This document shows positions 7,570 to 16,385 of a stretch of DNA of 38,257 nucleotides, piece by piece (positions within the stretch are counted from its first letter, which is position 1; each line of letters opens with the position of its first letter). Below the pieces are notes generated by a model that saw nothing but the letters and a program-made list of their open reading frames with translations, did no database searches and was not told the origin of the DNA. Where the stretch lies: contig JAEEGQ010000052.1 in NCBI GenBank assembly GCA_016280395.1, positions 1-38,257 of the forward strand, read 5' to 3'. Source of the DNA: Lachnospiraceae bacterium. Its GTDB lineage: Bacteria; Bacillota; Clostridia; Lachnospirales; Lachnospiraceae. Both the position numbers and the translations under genes were made by a program.

Positions 7570-10500
7570 TTATTTGTCAAGCTGTGAATCGATAAGATTT
7601 ACCGAAACCTGCGTGGATACGCCCTTTTCCTGCATCGTGATACCGTAAAGCCTGTCGGCGGACGACATTGTGCCGCGCCTGTGTGTTATGACGATGAACT
7701 GCGTATCCGCTTTCAGCTTCTCGAGATATTTTGCGAAGCGCTTTACGTTCGAATCGTCCAGCGCCGCCTCGATCTCGTCAAGCAGGCAGAAAGGCGAAGG
7801 CTTGAGGTTCTGGATCGCGAACAGCAGCGAAATCGCAGTAAGCGCCCTTTCACCGCCGGACAGCTGCATCATGTTCTGCAGCTTCTTTCCCGGGGGCTGT
7901 GCATTGATCTTGATGCCTGCTTCAAGCACATCCTCATCATCGGTAAGCTCGAGCGTTCCGTGACCGCCGCCGAAAAGCTCCTTGAAGACCAGATCGAACC
8001 TTGCCGCGATCTTTGCGAATTCTTCGGTAAACTGCTTTCTCATGTCGGCGTCAAGCTCGGCGATGATGTTCTGCAGCTTCTCTTCCGCTTCTTTTATATC
8101 GTTTTTCTGTTTTAACAGGAACTCGTATCTTGCAGATGTTTCCTTAAACTCCTCAATGGCGTTTACATTTACGCTTCCAAGGGCTTTGATCCCGTTCTTG
8201 AGCTCGCTTATCCTGCGCCTGTTGGAACCCGCGGTGCCAAGCTCTTCCGAACACAGCTCTTTTGCCGTTGTGGGCGTGAGCTCGTATTCATCCCAGAGAT
8301 ACGATACCGAAGCATTCAGCTGCTCATCGATCCGTTCAACGTGATTTGAAAGCCTGAAGGCCTCTTTTTCGAGGCTTGCGATCGTGTTCATCAGCTCTTC
8401 GCTCTTCTTGAAGATTGAACCGTGATCCTTTGATATCCTGCTCTTTTCGTTTTCAAGCTCTTTTATGGTCTTTGCAAGCTCTCCGATCTCTTCCGTGCTC
8501 TCGTCGGATTCCTTTTTCTTTGCGTTTATGTCGGCCTCATGGAGCTTTTCCTGCTCCTCGAAGCTCTCCGCGCTCTCGTTTATGCCCCTGAGCTCTTCAG
8601 AAAGCCTGTTCAGCTCGTTTTGCGCACGGGAGATATTTTCATCCATGAGCGATCCGGCGCCGGTCAGATTGGCCGTTTCAACGCTTATGGCGCCTGCTCT
8701 TTCGGTGAGATCCTTCCGGTACTCCTCTTCCTTTCCGAGAAGCTCTGTATATTCGCGGATACGCTGCTTGTTTTCTTCGTTCCGTCTGTCATTTTCAAGA
8801 AGCTCGGCATTCTTTGCGTCCATCTCACCGTCAAGCTCTTTGAGCCTGTCCTCGAATCCCCTGAGCTTCCTTGCGAGCTCTCCGTATTCATCGGCGATCT
8901 CGTTCTTTTTGTTCTCAACCTGATTAAGGTTCATCTTAGCGGTATTCTGAAGGACATAAAGCTCGGAAAGCTCTGCCTTTAACGTCTCATCCTTTGCCTC
9001 AAGGTTTTTAAGCGCCTTTTCGAGCGCTTCGGTCTTTGCCCTGAGCCTGTCTCTCTTCCCAATAAGCTTTTCCCTTGTTTCCTCGCGTTCCTCGATCTCG
9101 CGCCTGCGGCCGAGAAGGTTTGTGTTGTTCTTAAAGGAACCGCCGGAGATCGAGCCGCCCGGTGTAAGATATTCGCCTTCAACCGTGACGATCCTTAACG
9201 AATACCTGTTCTTCTTCTGCATCTTCACGGCATTCTCGAAGGTATCCACCACAAGTATCCTGCCGATAAGATACTTTATCACGTTCCTGTATATCTCATC
9301 ACAGGAAACAAGATCGGAAGCGTAAGCGATAAAGCCTTTTTCATCAGAATGCTCTTCCGTCTGTTCGCGCATGGCCTCGTTTATGCCTGTTATCGGCAGG
9401 AAGGTTGCACGGCCGAATTTGTTGGTCTTAAGATAATCGATGAGTTTTTTCGCGGTATCCTCGTTATCCGTAACGATATTCTGGATATTTCCGCCCAAAG
9501 CTGTTTCTACAGCTGTCTCATACTTCTTTTCTACAGTTATAAGATCCGCAACAACACCGTGAATGCCCTTTACGGAGTCTTTCTGCTGCATGATCTTGCG
9601 GATGCTCCCGCCGTACCCTTCATACCGCTCCGCGATATTCTTTAAGGCTTCTATGCGCGACTCTTCTGCGGATATCTCGGTATTTAAGGCTGCTGCCTCT
9701 TTCTGGGCATCATCCTTTTCTTTTCTTGTTTCCTCTAAGGTCTTCGCGTTGGCTTCGATCTCGTCGTTCTTGTCAGCCGTATTTTGGGCAGCTTCGCGCA
9801 GTTTTTCCTGCCTTGCCGCGATCTCCTTGTCAACCGCCGTCTCATCATTCTTGTTTTCGAGGATGGCGCTGTTCACTTCGGCCTTCGAAATATTGACCTG
9901 CTCTTTTAAGGTCTTAAGGCGCTGTATCTCGGTCTTAAGATCGCTGTTTGCGCGGATGAACTTGAACACGTCGCCGTTCAGGCCTTCCATGTTCTTCTCA
10001 CGCTCGGAGATGTTCTCCGAGACCCTGCGTATCTCTTCCGTGATCTCAGCGCGGCTCTCTGCAAGCCTTTCAAGCTTGGCGTTGTTTTCGTCAAGCTTCT
10101 TTATATGCTCGTCAAGCTCGGCCTGTTTTGCCTCGACCGAAGCCCTTGCCGCATCAGTGCGTTCCTTAAAGTTCTCACGGCTCTTTAAGATGCCCGAGAG
10201 CTGTTCGTTCAAAAGCAGTATCTCGCCCTTTAATTTCTCTGTAAGGACTTCAAGCTCCGCCTTTCTCTCACGGCTCTGAACAAGGGTCGCATCACACTCC
10301 TCAAGCGCTTTTGCAAGTGTCTCGTACTCTTCCTTGACACCGTCGTAAGAATCCCTTGCTTCGGTCAGGTCGTTATTTGCGATATCGTATTTCTTCGAGT
10401 ACTCGTCCTTGGATCTGACCATTGAATTGTAGTCAAGGAAAAACTGGTTTATCTCGACGGTCTTCAGCTCGTCTTTGAGCTTTAAGTATTCTTTTGCGGT

Positions 10501-11130
10501 AGCTGCCTGCTCTTCAAGAGGCCCGATCCTGTGCTCTATTTCCGAAACAATATCGTTTACACGGGAAAGATTCAGCTTTTCCTCTTCAAGGTTCTTCTCC
10601 GCGATGGCTTTTCTCTTCTTGAACTTGACGATGCCCGCAGCCTCGTCGAAAAGCTCACGCCTGTCCTCGGGTTTTCCCGAAAGCACCTTGTCTATCTGGC
10701 CCTGCCCGATGATCGAATAACCCTCCTTGCCAACGCCCGTATCCATGAAAAGCTCCTGTACGTCGCGCAGCCTGCAGGGTGAATTGTTGATGAGATATTC
10801 GCTTTCTCCCGACCTGTATACACGCCTTGCGACGGTAACCTCTTCAAAATCTATCGGAAGCTTATGATCGTAATTGTCCATGGTTATCGCAACATACGCA
10901 AATCCCATGGGCTTTCTTGTTTCGGTCCCGGCAAAGATGAAATCCTGCATGCTCGCACCGCGAAGGCTCTTTGCGCTCTGTTCGCCGAGCACCCAGCGCA
11001 TCGCATCCGCGATATTGCTCTTTCCCGAGCCGTTAGGTCCTACGATGCCCGTTATACCGTCGTGGAAATCCAGGACGATCTTGTTGGCAAAGGACTTGAA
11101 GCCATGTATTTCAATACTCTTTAAGTACAT
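7570..11130 (-). CDS. smc: Chromosome segregation protein SMC
   Basis: The ATPase of the condensin complex that compacts and segregates chromosomes. The 1186 residues show Walker A GPNGSGKS at 31-38, a long coiled coil, a hinge (about 500-680, with GIHGVVADLI and the Gly-rich GGSISGGSF), a second coiled coil, the ABC signature LSGGE at 1090-1094 and Walker B with CLLDEIEAALDD around 1115-1126. AAGGAAG precedes ATG by four bases. It begins nine bases after the rnc stop. Partner scpA/scpB genes are not in the window. Confidence 0.99.
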   Translation of the reverse strand: MYLKSIEIHGFKSFANKIVLDFHDGITGIVGPNGSGKSNIADAMRWVLGEQSAKSLRGASMQDFIFAGTETRKPMGFAYVAITMDNYDHKLPIDFEEVTVARRVYRSGESEYLINNSPCRLRDVQELFMDTGVGKEGYSIIGQGQIDKVLSGKPEDRRELFDEAAGIVKFKKRKAIAEKNLEEEKLNLSRVNDIVSEIEHRIGPLEEQAATAKEYLKLKDELKTVEINQFFLDYNSMVRSKDEYSKKYDIANNDLTEARDSYDGVKEEYETLAKALEECDATLVQSRERKAELEVLTEKLKGEILLLNEQLSGILKSRENFKERTDAARASVEAKQAELDEHIKKLDENNAKLERLAESRAEITEEIRRVSENISEREKNMEGLNGDVFKFIRANSDLKTEIQRLKTLKEQVNISKAEVNSAILENKNDETAVDKEIAARQEKLREAAQNTADKNDEIEANAKTLEETRKEKDDAQKEAAALNTEISAEESRIEALKNIAERYEGYGGSIRKIMQQKDSVKGIHGVVADLITVEKKYETAVETALGGNIQNIVTDNEDTAKKLIDYLKTNKFGRATFLPITGINEAMREQTEEHSDEKGFIAYASDLVSCDEIYRNVIKYLIGRILVVDTFENAVKMQKKNRYSLRIVTVEGEYLTPGGSISGGSFKNNTNLLGRRREIEEREETREKLIGKRDRLRAKTEALEKALKNLEAKDETLKAELSELYVLQNTAKMNLNQVENKKNEIADEYGELARKLRGFEDRLKELDGEMDAKNAELLENDRRNEENKQRIREYTELLGKEEEYRKDLTERAGAISVETANLTGAGSLMDENISRAQNELNRLSEELRGINESAESFEEQEKLHEADINAKKKESDESTEEIGELAKTIKELENEKSRISKDHGSIFKKSEELMNTIASLEKEAFRLSNHVERIDEQLNASVSYLWDEYELTPTTAKELCSEELGTAGSNRRRISELKNGIKALGSVNVNAIEEFKETSARYEFLLKQKNDIKEAEEKLQNIIAELDADMRKQFTEEFAKIAARFDLVFKELFGGGHGTLELTDDEDVLEAGIKINAQPPGKKLQNMMQLSGGERALTAISLLFAIQNLKPSPFCLLDEIEAALDDSNVKRFAKYLEKLKADTQFIVITHRRGTMSSADRLYGITMQEKGVSTQVSVNLIDSQLDK

Positions 11131-11139
11131 TTATCTTCC

Positions 11140-11829
11140 TTACTTTTTGTCTCTTATTTTCTTCAGTGTCTTATATGCAGCCTGCTTTTCCGCGGCTTTT
11201 AACGATCTTCCGGTGCCGGTCTCGTAGTCTTTGTCACCGACATAGGCCTGAACAACGTACTCTCTGTCGTTTGTCGGACCGGATTCGGATATCACCCTGT
11301 ATTTTACCGGTTCATGAGCCTTAAGGCTCTGAAAATACTCGGAAATGGCAGTCTTCGGATCGATAAGGTCCGTATCGAAGTCCGTTTTTTCCATTATCTT
11401 TTCTAGGATGAACCGCTTTGCGCATTCTAACCCGCCGTCTAAGAAAATGCCGGCGATGACCGCTTCCATGGCATCCGAGACTATTGACGGCTTAGAGCTT
11501 CCGCCCTGTTTTTTCGCGCCTTCCCCCAAAATGATGAAATCCCCGAGTTCAAGCTTTTTTGCACATTCAAACAGCGACTCCTCGCACACCGCGTGGGCGC
11601 GGAGCCTCGACATCTCGCCCTCTTTAGAATCGCTGAACCTTTTATAGATATATTCGCTTGAAACAAGCTCAAGCACAGCGTCTCCGAGGAATTCGAGCCT
11701 TTCGTTGTCGTCTGTTTTCAATCTCACCTCGTGTCTGTAAGAGCTGTGTGTTAACGCAGTCTTCAGCAGTGTTTTGTCCCCGAAGACATAGCCCAGTCGC
11801 TCCTCAAGCACGGACAGATCCCTGTTCAT
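11140..11829 (-). CDS. rnc: Ribonuclease III
   Basis: Double-stranded RNA endonuclease for rRNA and mRNA processing. The 229-residue protein carries the signature ERLEFLGDAVLE at about residues 43-54, the second catalytic block SDAMEAVIAGIFLDGG, and a C-terminal double-stranded RNA-binding domain (about 153-225, ending AAEKQAAYKTLKKI). I use ATG 11829 rather than an in-frame ATG at 11841 because GAGGTGG lies between them just upstream of 11829. The gene is followed after nine bases by smc. Confidence 0.97.
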   Translation of the reverse strand: MNRDLSVLEERLGYVFGDKTLLKTALTHSSYRHEVRLKTDDNERLEFLGDAVLELVSSEYIYKRFSDSKEGEMSRLRAHAVCEESLFECAKKLELGDFIILGEGAKKQGGSSKPSIVSDAMEAVIAGIFLDGGLECAKRFILEKIMEKTDFDTDLIDPKTAISEYFQSLKAHEPVKYRVISESGPTNDREYVVQAYVGDKDYETGTGRSLKAAEKQAAYKTLKKIRDKK

Positions 11830-11857
11830 GACCCACCTCATAACATGTACAAAAGAC

Positions 11858-11883
11858 TGACGTGCTACTTTTGTAACACGTCA
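11858..11883 (-). terminator. Hairpin between acpP and rnc
   Basis: On the minus strand TGACGTGTTAC, loop AAAA, GTAGCACGTCA forms an 11-bp stem with one G-U pair, followed by GTCTTTTG. The T-tract is short, so this may be a weak terminator or an RNA processing site that separates high acpP expression from rnc; RNase III itself could act on it (inference). Confidence 0.5.
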
Positions 11884-11971
11884 GCACAGTTTCCGTTTTC
11901 GGTATCCCTTTGTCCGGCCTTTCGACCATGCGTTTAACGCAGCGGATACTCTTTCACTTTTTGATACCGGA

Positions 11972-12205
11972 TCAAAGATCTGCTGCGTCTTTGATCTTTT
12001 CTACAGCATCACCGACGGTAACGATATTCTCAGCGTCCTCATTCGAGATCTCGATGCCGAATTCTTCTTCGATACCCATGATGATCTGGAATACGTCCAG
12101 TGAATCTGCGCCAAGGTCATCGGTGAACTTTGTGTCGAGAGTGATCTCGTCTTCATCTACCGTAAGTACCTCTGCAATGATCTTTTTAAGCTTTTCAAAT
12201 TCCAT
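11972..12205 (-). CDS. acpP: Acyl carrier protein
   Basis: Carries growing fatty acyl chains on a 4'-phosphopantetheine arm. The 77-residue acidic protein has the modification motif GADSLDVFQ with Ser35. AAAGGA lies seven bases upstream of ATG. It starts 19 bases after the stop of plsX, whose product uses acyl-ACP, and the two are cotranscribed in many Firmicutes. Confidence 0.98.
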   Translation of the reverse strand: MEFEKLKKIIAEVLTVDEDEITLDTKFTDDLGADSLDVFQIIMGIEEEFGIEISNEDAENIVTVGDAVEKIKDAADL

Positions 12206-12224
12206 AACCGTATCCTTTCTTTAA

Positions 12225-13232
12225 TCAGTTTTTGAATAGATTTTCTTTTATTATCCCATTAATGTTCTTCTCGTTAAACTTAACGCACTGAACTATAGAA
12301 TTCTTGATCTCTATGCTCTTTGAATTGCCGTGGGATTTGACAACGAGGGAATTGAGCCCGAGCATCGGCGCTCCGCCGTACTTTTCAACGTTGAAATCCT
12401 TAAGTGTCTTCTTAAGGGCGGGTTTTGCGAGGAGTGCTCCAAGCTTGCTGAAGAAGGTGCTCATCATGCCGTTCTTTATGATGCGGATCATGGTGGTTCC
12501 AAGTCCCTCATAAAGCTTTAAGATGACATTGCCCACAAAAGCCTCGCAGACGATAACATCCGCCGCGCCGTTCGGGATCTCCCTTGCTTCGATGCTGCCG
12601 ATAAAGTTGATGTCCGGACAGTTCTTTAACAGAGGGAATGTCTCTTTTACGAGCATATTGCCCTTTTCTTCCTCGGCTCCGATGTTGACTATGGCAACAC
12701 GCGGATTTTTGATGCCGACCACGTTTTCCATGTAGATCGAGCCCATCTTCGCAAACTGTACAAGATGTGAAGCTCTCGCATCAACATTTGCGCCGCAGTC
12801 GATTATCAGTGAAACTCCGGTCTCTGTGGGGATAAGGGGTGCAAGCGGCGGTCTCTCAACGCCTTTGATGCGTCCCGCGATAAGCTGCGCGCCTACAAGT
12901 ACCGCGCCCGTGCTTCCTGCGGAAACAAACGCATCCGCGCTGCCTTCCTTGACAAGATTAAGCCCCACAACGATGGATGATTCTTTTTTTCGCCTTATGG
13001 CCATTACCGGTGCTTCATCATTGGTGATAACATCCGGTGCATTGACCACCGAAATGCGGTCTTCGGGGTACTTGTGCTTTGCAAGCTCTTCCCTGACCAC
13101 ATCTTCCGGTCCGGTAAGGATAACGCTTAAGCTCTCATTTTCGTTAACGGCCTCCACTGCGCCTTTAACTACTTCGACGGGTGCATAATCGCCGCCCATG
13201 GCATCGACCGCCACCCTTGTTCGTTCAACCAT
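12225..13232 (-). CDS. plsX: Phosphate acyltransferase PlsX
   Basis: Converts acyl-ACP and phosphate to acyl-phosphate for phosphatidic acid synthesis. The 335 residues begin with VAVDAMGGDYAPVEVVKGA, typical of the family, and include NAPDVITNDEAPVMAIRRKKESS, FVSAGSTGAVLVGA and VCEAFVGNVILKLYEG. GGAG lies seven bases before ATG 13232. A promoter is visible at 13284-13312. The rpmF gene often found upstream is absent; cheR lies there instead. Confidence 0.98.
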   Translation of the reverse strand: MVERTRVAVDAMGGDYAPVEVVKGAVEAVNENESLSVILTGPEDVVREELAKHKYPEDRISVVNAPDVITNDEAPVMAIRRKKESSIVVGLNLVKEGSADAFVSAGSTGAVLVGAQLIAGRIKGVERPPLAPLIPTETGVSLIIDCGANVDARASHLVQFAKMGSIYMENVVGIKNPRVAIVNIGAEEEKGNMLVKETFPLLKNCPDINFIGSIEAREIPNGAADVIVCEAFVGNVILKLYEGLGTTMIRIIKNGMMSTFFSKLGALLAKPALKKTLKDFNVEKYGGAPMLGLNSLVVKSHGNSKSIEIKNSIVQCVKFNEKNINGIIKENLFKN

Positions 13233-13283
13233 TACTCTTCTCCATAGCTCTTAAAGGGAAACCCTTTAGTTTTCACAAAAGAA

Positions 13284-13312
13284 ACTATATAGTATCGTAA
13301 ATAAAAATGCAA
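13284..13312 (-). promoter_or_regulatory. Predicted plsX-acpP promoter
   Basis: On the minus strand TTGCAT (13307-13312) and TATAGT (13284-13289) with a 17-base spacer, between the cheR terminator and plsX. No FapR-type site was recognised. Confidence 0.6.
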
Positions 13313-13321
13313 CAATTTTTT

Positions 13322-13357
13322 AAAAAAAGATACAGCCGCCGCAAAAGCGGCAGCTGT
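13322..13357 (-). terminator. Rho-independent terminator after cheR
   Basis: On the minus strand ACAGCTGCCGC, loop TTTT, GCGGCGGCTGT (13332-13357), with 10 of 11 Watson-Crick pairs, is followed by ATCTTTTTTT. It begins about 13 bases after the cheR stop. Confidence 0.9.
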
Positions 13358-13370
13358 TCTGTGATCTGCA

Positions 13371-14156
13371 TCAGATATCCATCCTTCTGTAGAAGAATGT
13401 CTTGAAAGGATCAAACCCGATGTTCCTGGGCTTGATGATCTGTTCGGTGTTCCCTACGAAAAGCACGCCGTCCTTAACAAGCGACTGGTGGAACTTCTTG
13501 TAGATGCCTTCCTTCGCTTCCTCGGTGAAATAGATGACAACATTGCGGCAGACGATAAGATCGAGCCCCGAAGGATAAGGATCCTTCAAAAGGTCGTGCT
13601 GTCTGAAATCGACGCATTTTTTGATCTCATCCGAAAGCTGGAGTGTGCCGTCGCCGATCGAAGTGAAGTATTTGCTCTTGAATTCCGGCGGAAGCCCTTT
13701 TAAGAACTTCTCGTTATAAAGCGCCGATTTCGCCTGGTTTAAGATCTGCTTGTCGATATCCGTAGCGATGATCTTGATATTCGCAAACGGGATATATTTG
13801 CTTAAAAGCATGACAAGCGAGTAAGGCTCATCGCCTGTTGAGCAAGCTGCGCTCCAGATCTTCGGGCGCTTGGTCTTTGCAAGGATCTGGGGAAGGATAT
13901 CGTTTTCGAGTATCTTCCACTGATCCGGATTGCGGTAGAACTCCGAAACATTGATAGTAAGGTAGCTCACGAACTCATCATAAAGCTCCTTGTTGGTCCT
14001 TATCGCATCAACGAAAGCCGCATAAGTGTTCAGCTTATGTCGTTCGATGAGGGCGTCGATACGGCGTCTCATCTGCTGCTCCTTGTATGCATTAAGGTCT
14101 ATCTTGGTAAGTGTGAAAACTCTTTTCTTAAACTCTTCGTAGCTGTCTGTAACCAT
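13371..14156 (-). CDS. cheR: Chemotaxis protein methyltransferase CheR
   Basis: Methylates glutamates of chemoreceptors using S-adenosylmethionine. The 261 residues contain the N-terminal helical domain (about 1-75) and the methyltransferase domain with WSAACSTGDEPYSL (SAM site), IIATDIDKQILNQA, and DLIVCRNVVIYF. It ends in FFYRRMDI, as usual for the family. It starts 21 bases after ispH-rpsA and ends at a strong terminator, so it is probably the last gene of that operon. It implies a chemotactic, likely motile, organism; no other chemotaxis gene is in the window. Confidence 0.96.
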   Translation of the reverse strand: MVTDSYEEFKKRVFTLTKIDLNAYKEQQMRRRIDALIERHKLNTYAAFVDAIRTNKELYDEFVSYLTINVSEFYRNPDQWKILENDILPQILAKTKRPKIWSAACSTGDEPYSLVMLLSKYIPFANIKIIATDIDKQILNQAKSALYNEKFLKGLPPEFKSKYFTSIGDGTLQLSDEIKKCVDFRQHDLLKDPYPSGLDLIVCRNVVIYFTEEAKEGIYKKFHQSLVKDGVLFVGNTEQIIKPRNIGFDPFKTFFYRRMDI

Positions 14157-14177
14157 CGGAAAACCACCCTTTCCGTA

Positions 14178-16232
14178 TTATTCCTCGGAAGCGCCTTCTG
14201 TGCTCTCGGCCTGATCTTCAGCCTGCTCTTCTGCGGGTTCGTCATCGGCGAGGAGCGCCTTCATGCTGAGGCTTATCTTCCTCGCTGAAAGATTGATATC
14301 CGTAACGACTGCCTCAATCTCCTGTCCTACCTTGAGAACGGACGAAGGCTTCTCGATACGCTCCTTTGATATCTGCGATACATGAAGAAGGCCGTCAACA
14401 CCGGGTGCAAGCTCAACAAATGCGCCGAAATCCTGAAGACGTGCAACTTTGCCCTTTACAACGGTTCCTACGGCAAACTTCTCGTCTGCGTCAGCCCAGG
14501 GATCTTCGTTCGGGAACTTCATGCTGAGCGCGATCTTATCGTCCTTGATCTCCTTAACGAAAGCGCGGACTTCATCGCCTACCTTGAAATGCTTAACAGG
14601 ATTCTCGATCCTGCCCCATCCGATCTCGGATACGTGCACAAGACCGTCGATACCGCCAAGATCAACAAAGATACCGAAGTTTGTAACGTTCTTTACAACG
14701 CCCTGTACGATATCGCCAACCTGGCTCTTGCTTAAGAAATCTGCCTGAAGCTCTTTCTTCTTCTCTTTAACGAGGATAGCCCTGTTGCCGATTATGCGGC
14801 GCTTCTTGGGATTGAATTCAACGATCTTGAATTCGATCGTCTGATCCTTGTATTTCTCAAGATTGGGATCGTAAGGATCGGAAACGAAGCTTAAGGGGAT
14901 AAATACGCGAACGCCTTCAACGTCCACGGAAAGACCGCCCTTTGTGATCTCGGTAACGGGTGCCGTGATGATCTCGTTTGATTCGCTTGCTTCCTCAAGA
15001 CGCTTGTAAGCGCGTTCGGTAGCAAGTCTCTTGTAGCTAAGCATAACCTGGCCTTCGCCGTCATTGACCTTGATTATCTTAACCTGTAACTTGTCGCCCT
15101 CTTTTACAAGAGTGCGAAGATCTGCGTTTGAGTCATTTGTATATTCCTGTCTGGTGATGATACCATCGGCCTTATAACCGATGTTAAGGGCAATTTCGTC
15201 TTCTTTTACGCGTATAACCGTACCCTCAACCACCGAACCCTGATGAATGGGCTTGAATGACTCCTCCAATAATTGGTCGAAATTCTCTTCTGACATGATT
15301 GACAGAACCTCCTTGATGATGTTTTTCGGGGTGGAAGCGCCTGCTGTAATACCTACGCTGTAAAAGGGGGTAAGACGGTTTACCCTCAAGTCACCTGGTT
15401 GCTCACAAAAGTAAGTATTTGCACATTCCTGTTTACAAATCTCATACAGTTTGCGTGTGTTGGAGCTGCCGCGCGAGCCTATTACAACCATTGCCCCGCT
15501 TCGTCCTGCGAGTTCGGCCGCTTCGCGCTGTCTCTCCTCGGTCGCATTGCATATCGTATCATAAACAATAGTATTATAATGCTTTTTTGCTAATATTTCA
15601 ATAAATTGTTTGAATTTCTTATGATTAAATGTTGTCTGCGCCACAAGGACAGTTTTAATATTTCGGAAATCGTCAGTATTTTCAAGGGTTTGCGTTATTT
15701 TCTCCTCGAATTCCTCCGGGCTTTCCACAACGCTGCATCCTGATTTTTTTGTGTCAATCCAGCCAACTATTCCCTGCACTTCAGGGTGCGAAGGATCACC
15801 GGCAATGAAAATGTGGGTGGAATGCGGCCGGGTAGCGGTATCGGAAGCAGGTAAAACCGGCGTTTCGGATCCTGGTGCAGGCACGGCCCCCTCACTTTCG
15901 TTCAGAACGATACGGTGGATCTTCTTCACAAAGGGGCATGTCGCGTCTATGTACCTGACATTTTGTGCTGCAAGAACCTTGAGTTTTTCTTCGACATGCC
16001 TTGATACTCCGTGGGCTCTTATTATCACTGTGCAGTCGGAAAGCGTGTCAAGGTGCTCTGCATCGATCACTTCCGCGCCAAGCTTTTCAAGCTCTCCGCA
16101 CACATACTCGTTATGCACTATCTGACCGAGAGTATACACCTTTTCTCCCGTCGCAAGCGTTTTGTAAACCGTATCCACGGCTCGCTGTACACCAAAACAG
16201 AACCCCGCGGATCTTGCCACTTCGATCTTCAT
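14178..16232 (-). CDS. ispH-rpsA: Fusion of 4-hydroxy-3-methylbut-2-enyl diphosphate reductase (IspH) and ribosomal protein S1
   Basis: The N-terminal ~290 residues are IspH, the last enzyme of the MEP isoprenoid pathway, with the three iron-sulfur cysteines in GFCFGV, ATCPFV and DTICNATEERQ. From about residue 313 come four S1 RNA-binding repeats: GSVVEGTVIRV, ITAPVTEITKGG, GDIVQGVVKNVTNFGIFV and GTVVKGKVARLQDFGAFV. The C-terminus is acidic. IspH-S1 fusions are known in Clostridia. I chose ATG 16232 because IspH proteins begin MKIEVARSAGFCFGV; the frame stays open upstream to the cmk stop but that part has no family similarity and contains a tandem repeat. A strong internal AAGGAGG at 15308-15314 precedes ATG 15296, so free S1 may also be made. 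The gene follows the FAD-cmk fusion. Confidence 0.96.
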   Translation of the reverse strand: MKIEVARSAGFCFGVQRAVDTVYKTLATGEKVYTLGQIVHNEYVCGELEKLGAEVIDAEHLDTLSDCTVIIRAHGVSRHVEEKLKVLAAQNVRYIDATCPFVKKIHRIVLNESEGAVPAPGSETPVLPASDTATRPHSTHIFIAGDPSHPEVQGIVGWIDTKKSGCSVVESPEEFEEKITQTLENTDDFRNIKTVLVAQTTFNHKKFKQFIEILAKKHYNTIVYDTICNATEERQREAAELAGRSGAMVVIGSRGSSNTRKLYEICKQECANTYFCEQPGDLRVNRLTPFYSVGITAGASTPKNIIKEVLSIMSEENFDQLLEESFKPIHQGSVVEGTVIRVKEDEIALNIGYKADGIITRQEYTNDSNADLRTLVKEGDKLQVKIIKVNDGEGQVMLSYKRLATERAYKRLEEASESNEIITAPVTEITKGGLSVDVEGVRVFIPLSFVSDPYDPNLEKYKDQTIEFKIVEFNPKKRRIIGNRAILVKEKKKELQADFLSKSQVGDIVQGVVKNVTNFGIFVDLGGIDGLVHVSEIGWGRIENPVKHFKVGDEVRAFVKEIKDDKIALSMKFPNEDPWADADEKFAVGTVVKGKVARLQDFGAFVELAPGVDGLLHVSQISKERIEKPSSVLKVGQEIEAVVTDINLSARKISLSMKALLADDEPAEEQAEDQAESTEGASEE
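15294..15314 (-). promoter_or_regulatory. Internal ribosome binding site at the IspH/S1 junction
   Basis: On the minus strand AAGGAGG (15308-15314) lies 11 bases before an in-frame ATG (15294-15296) that begins MSEENFDQLLEES, just ahead of the first S1 repeat. It would permit independent translation of a 372-residue S1 protein. Confidence 0.55.
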
Positions 16233-16305
16233 ATGATTTCTTTGTGATACCCTCTTTCCTGATGCTTTATCAAATGTCCGGATATCCGCAGATTCCCTTG
16301 CCTGC

Positions 16306-16375
16306 TTGGCAATCCTTGTCTTGCGGTCTGCGCCGGTGCCTTGGCAATCCTTGTCACGCGGTCTGCGCCGGTGCC
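16306..16375. repeat. Two tandem copies of a 35-bp unit between cmk and ispH
   Basis: Units 16306-16340 and 16341-16375 begin TTGGCAATCCTTGTC and differ at two positions (TT versus AC at unit positions 16-17). They lie directly after the cmk stop, in the 153-base gap before ispH. Function is unknown; the GC-rich unit could fold in the mRNA. Confidence 0.85.
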
Positions 16376-16385
16376 TCTGCAAACT

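Noticed and set aside
9563-10279. Long plus-strand open frame opposite smc
   Set aside because: Antisense shadow of the coiled-coil coding region, Ser/Phe-rich composition from reversed Glu/Lys codons, no ribosome site or family motif.
13232-13414. 60-codon minus-strand frame upstream of plsX
   Set aside because: It runs through the cheR terminator and the plsX promoter; no similarity to rpmF or another known small gene.
16233-16382. N-terminal 50-residue extension of IspH
   Set aside because: Encoded by the tandem repeat and intergenic sequence; IspH proteins begin at the MKIEVARSAGF position.
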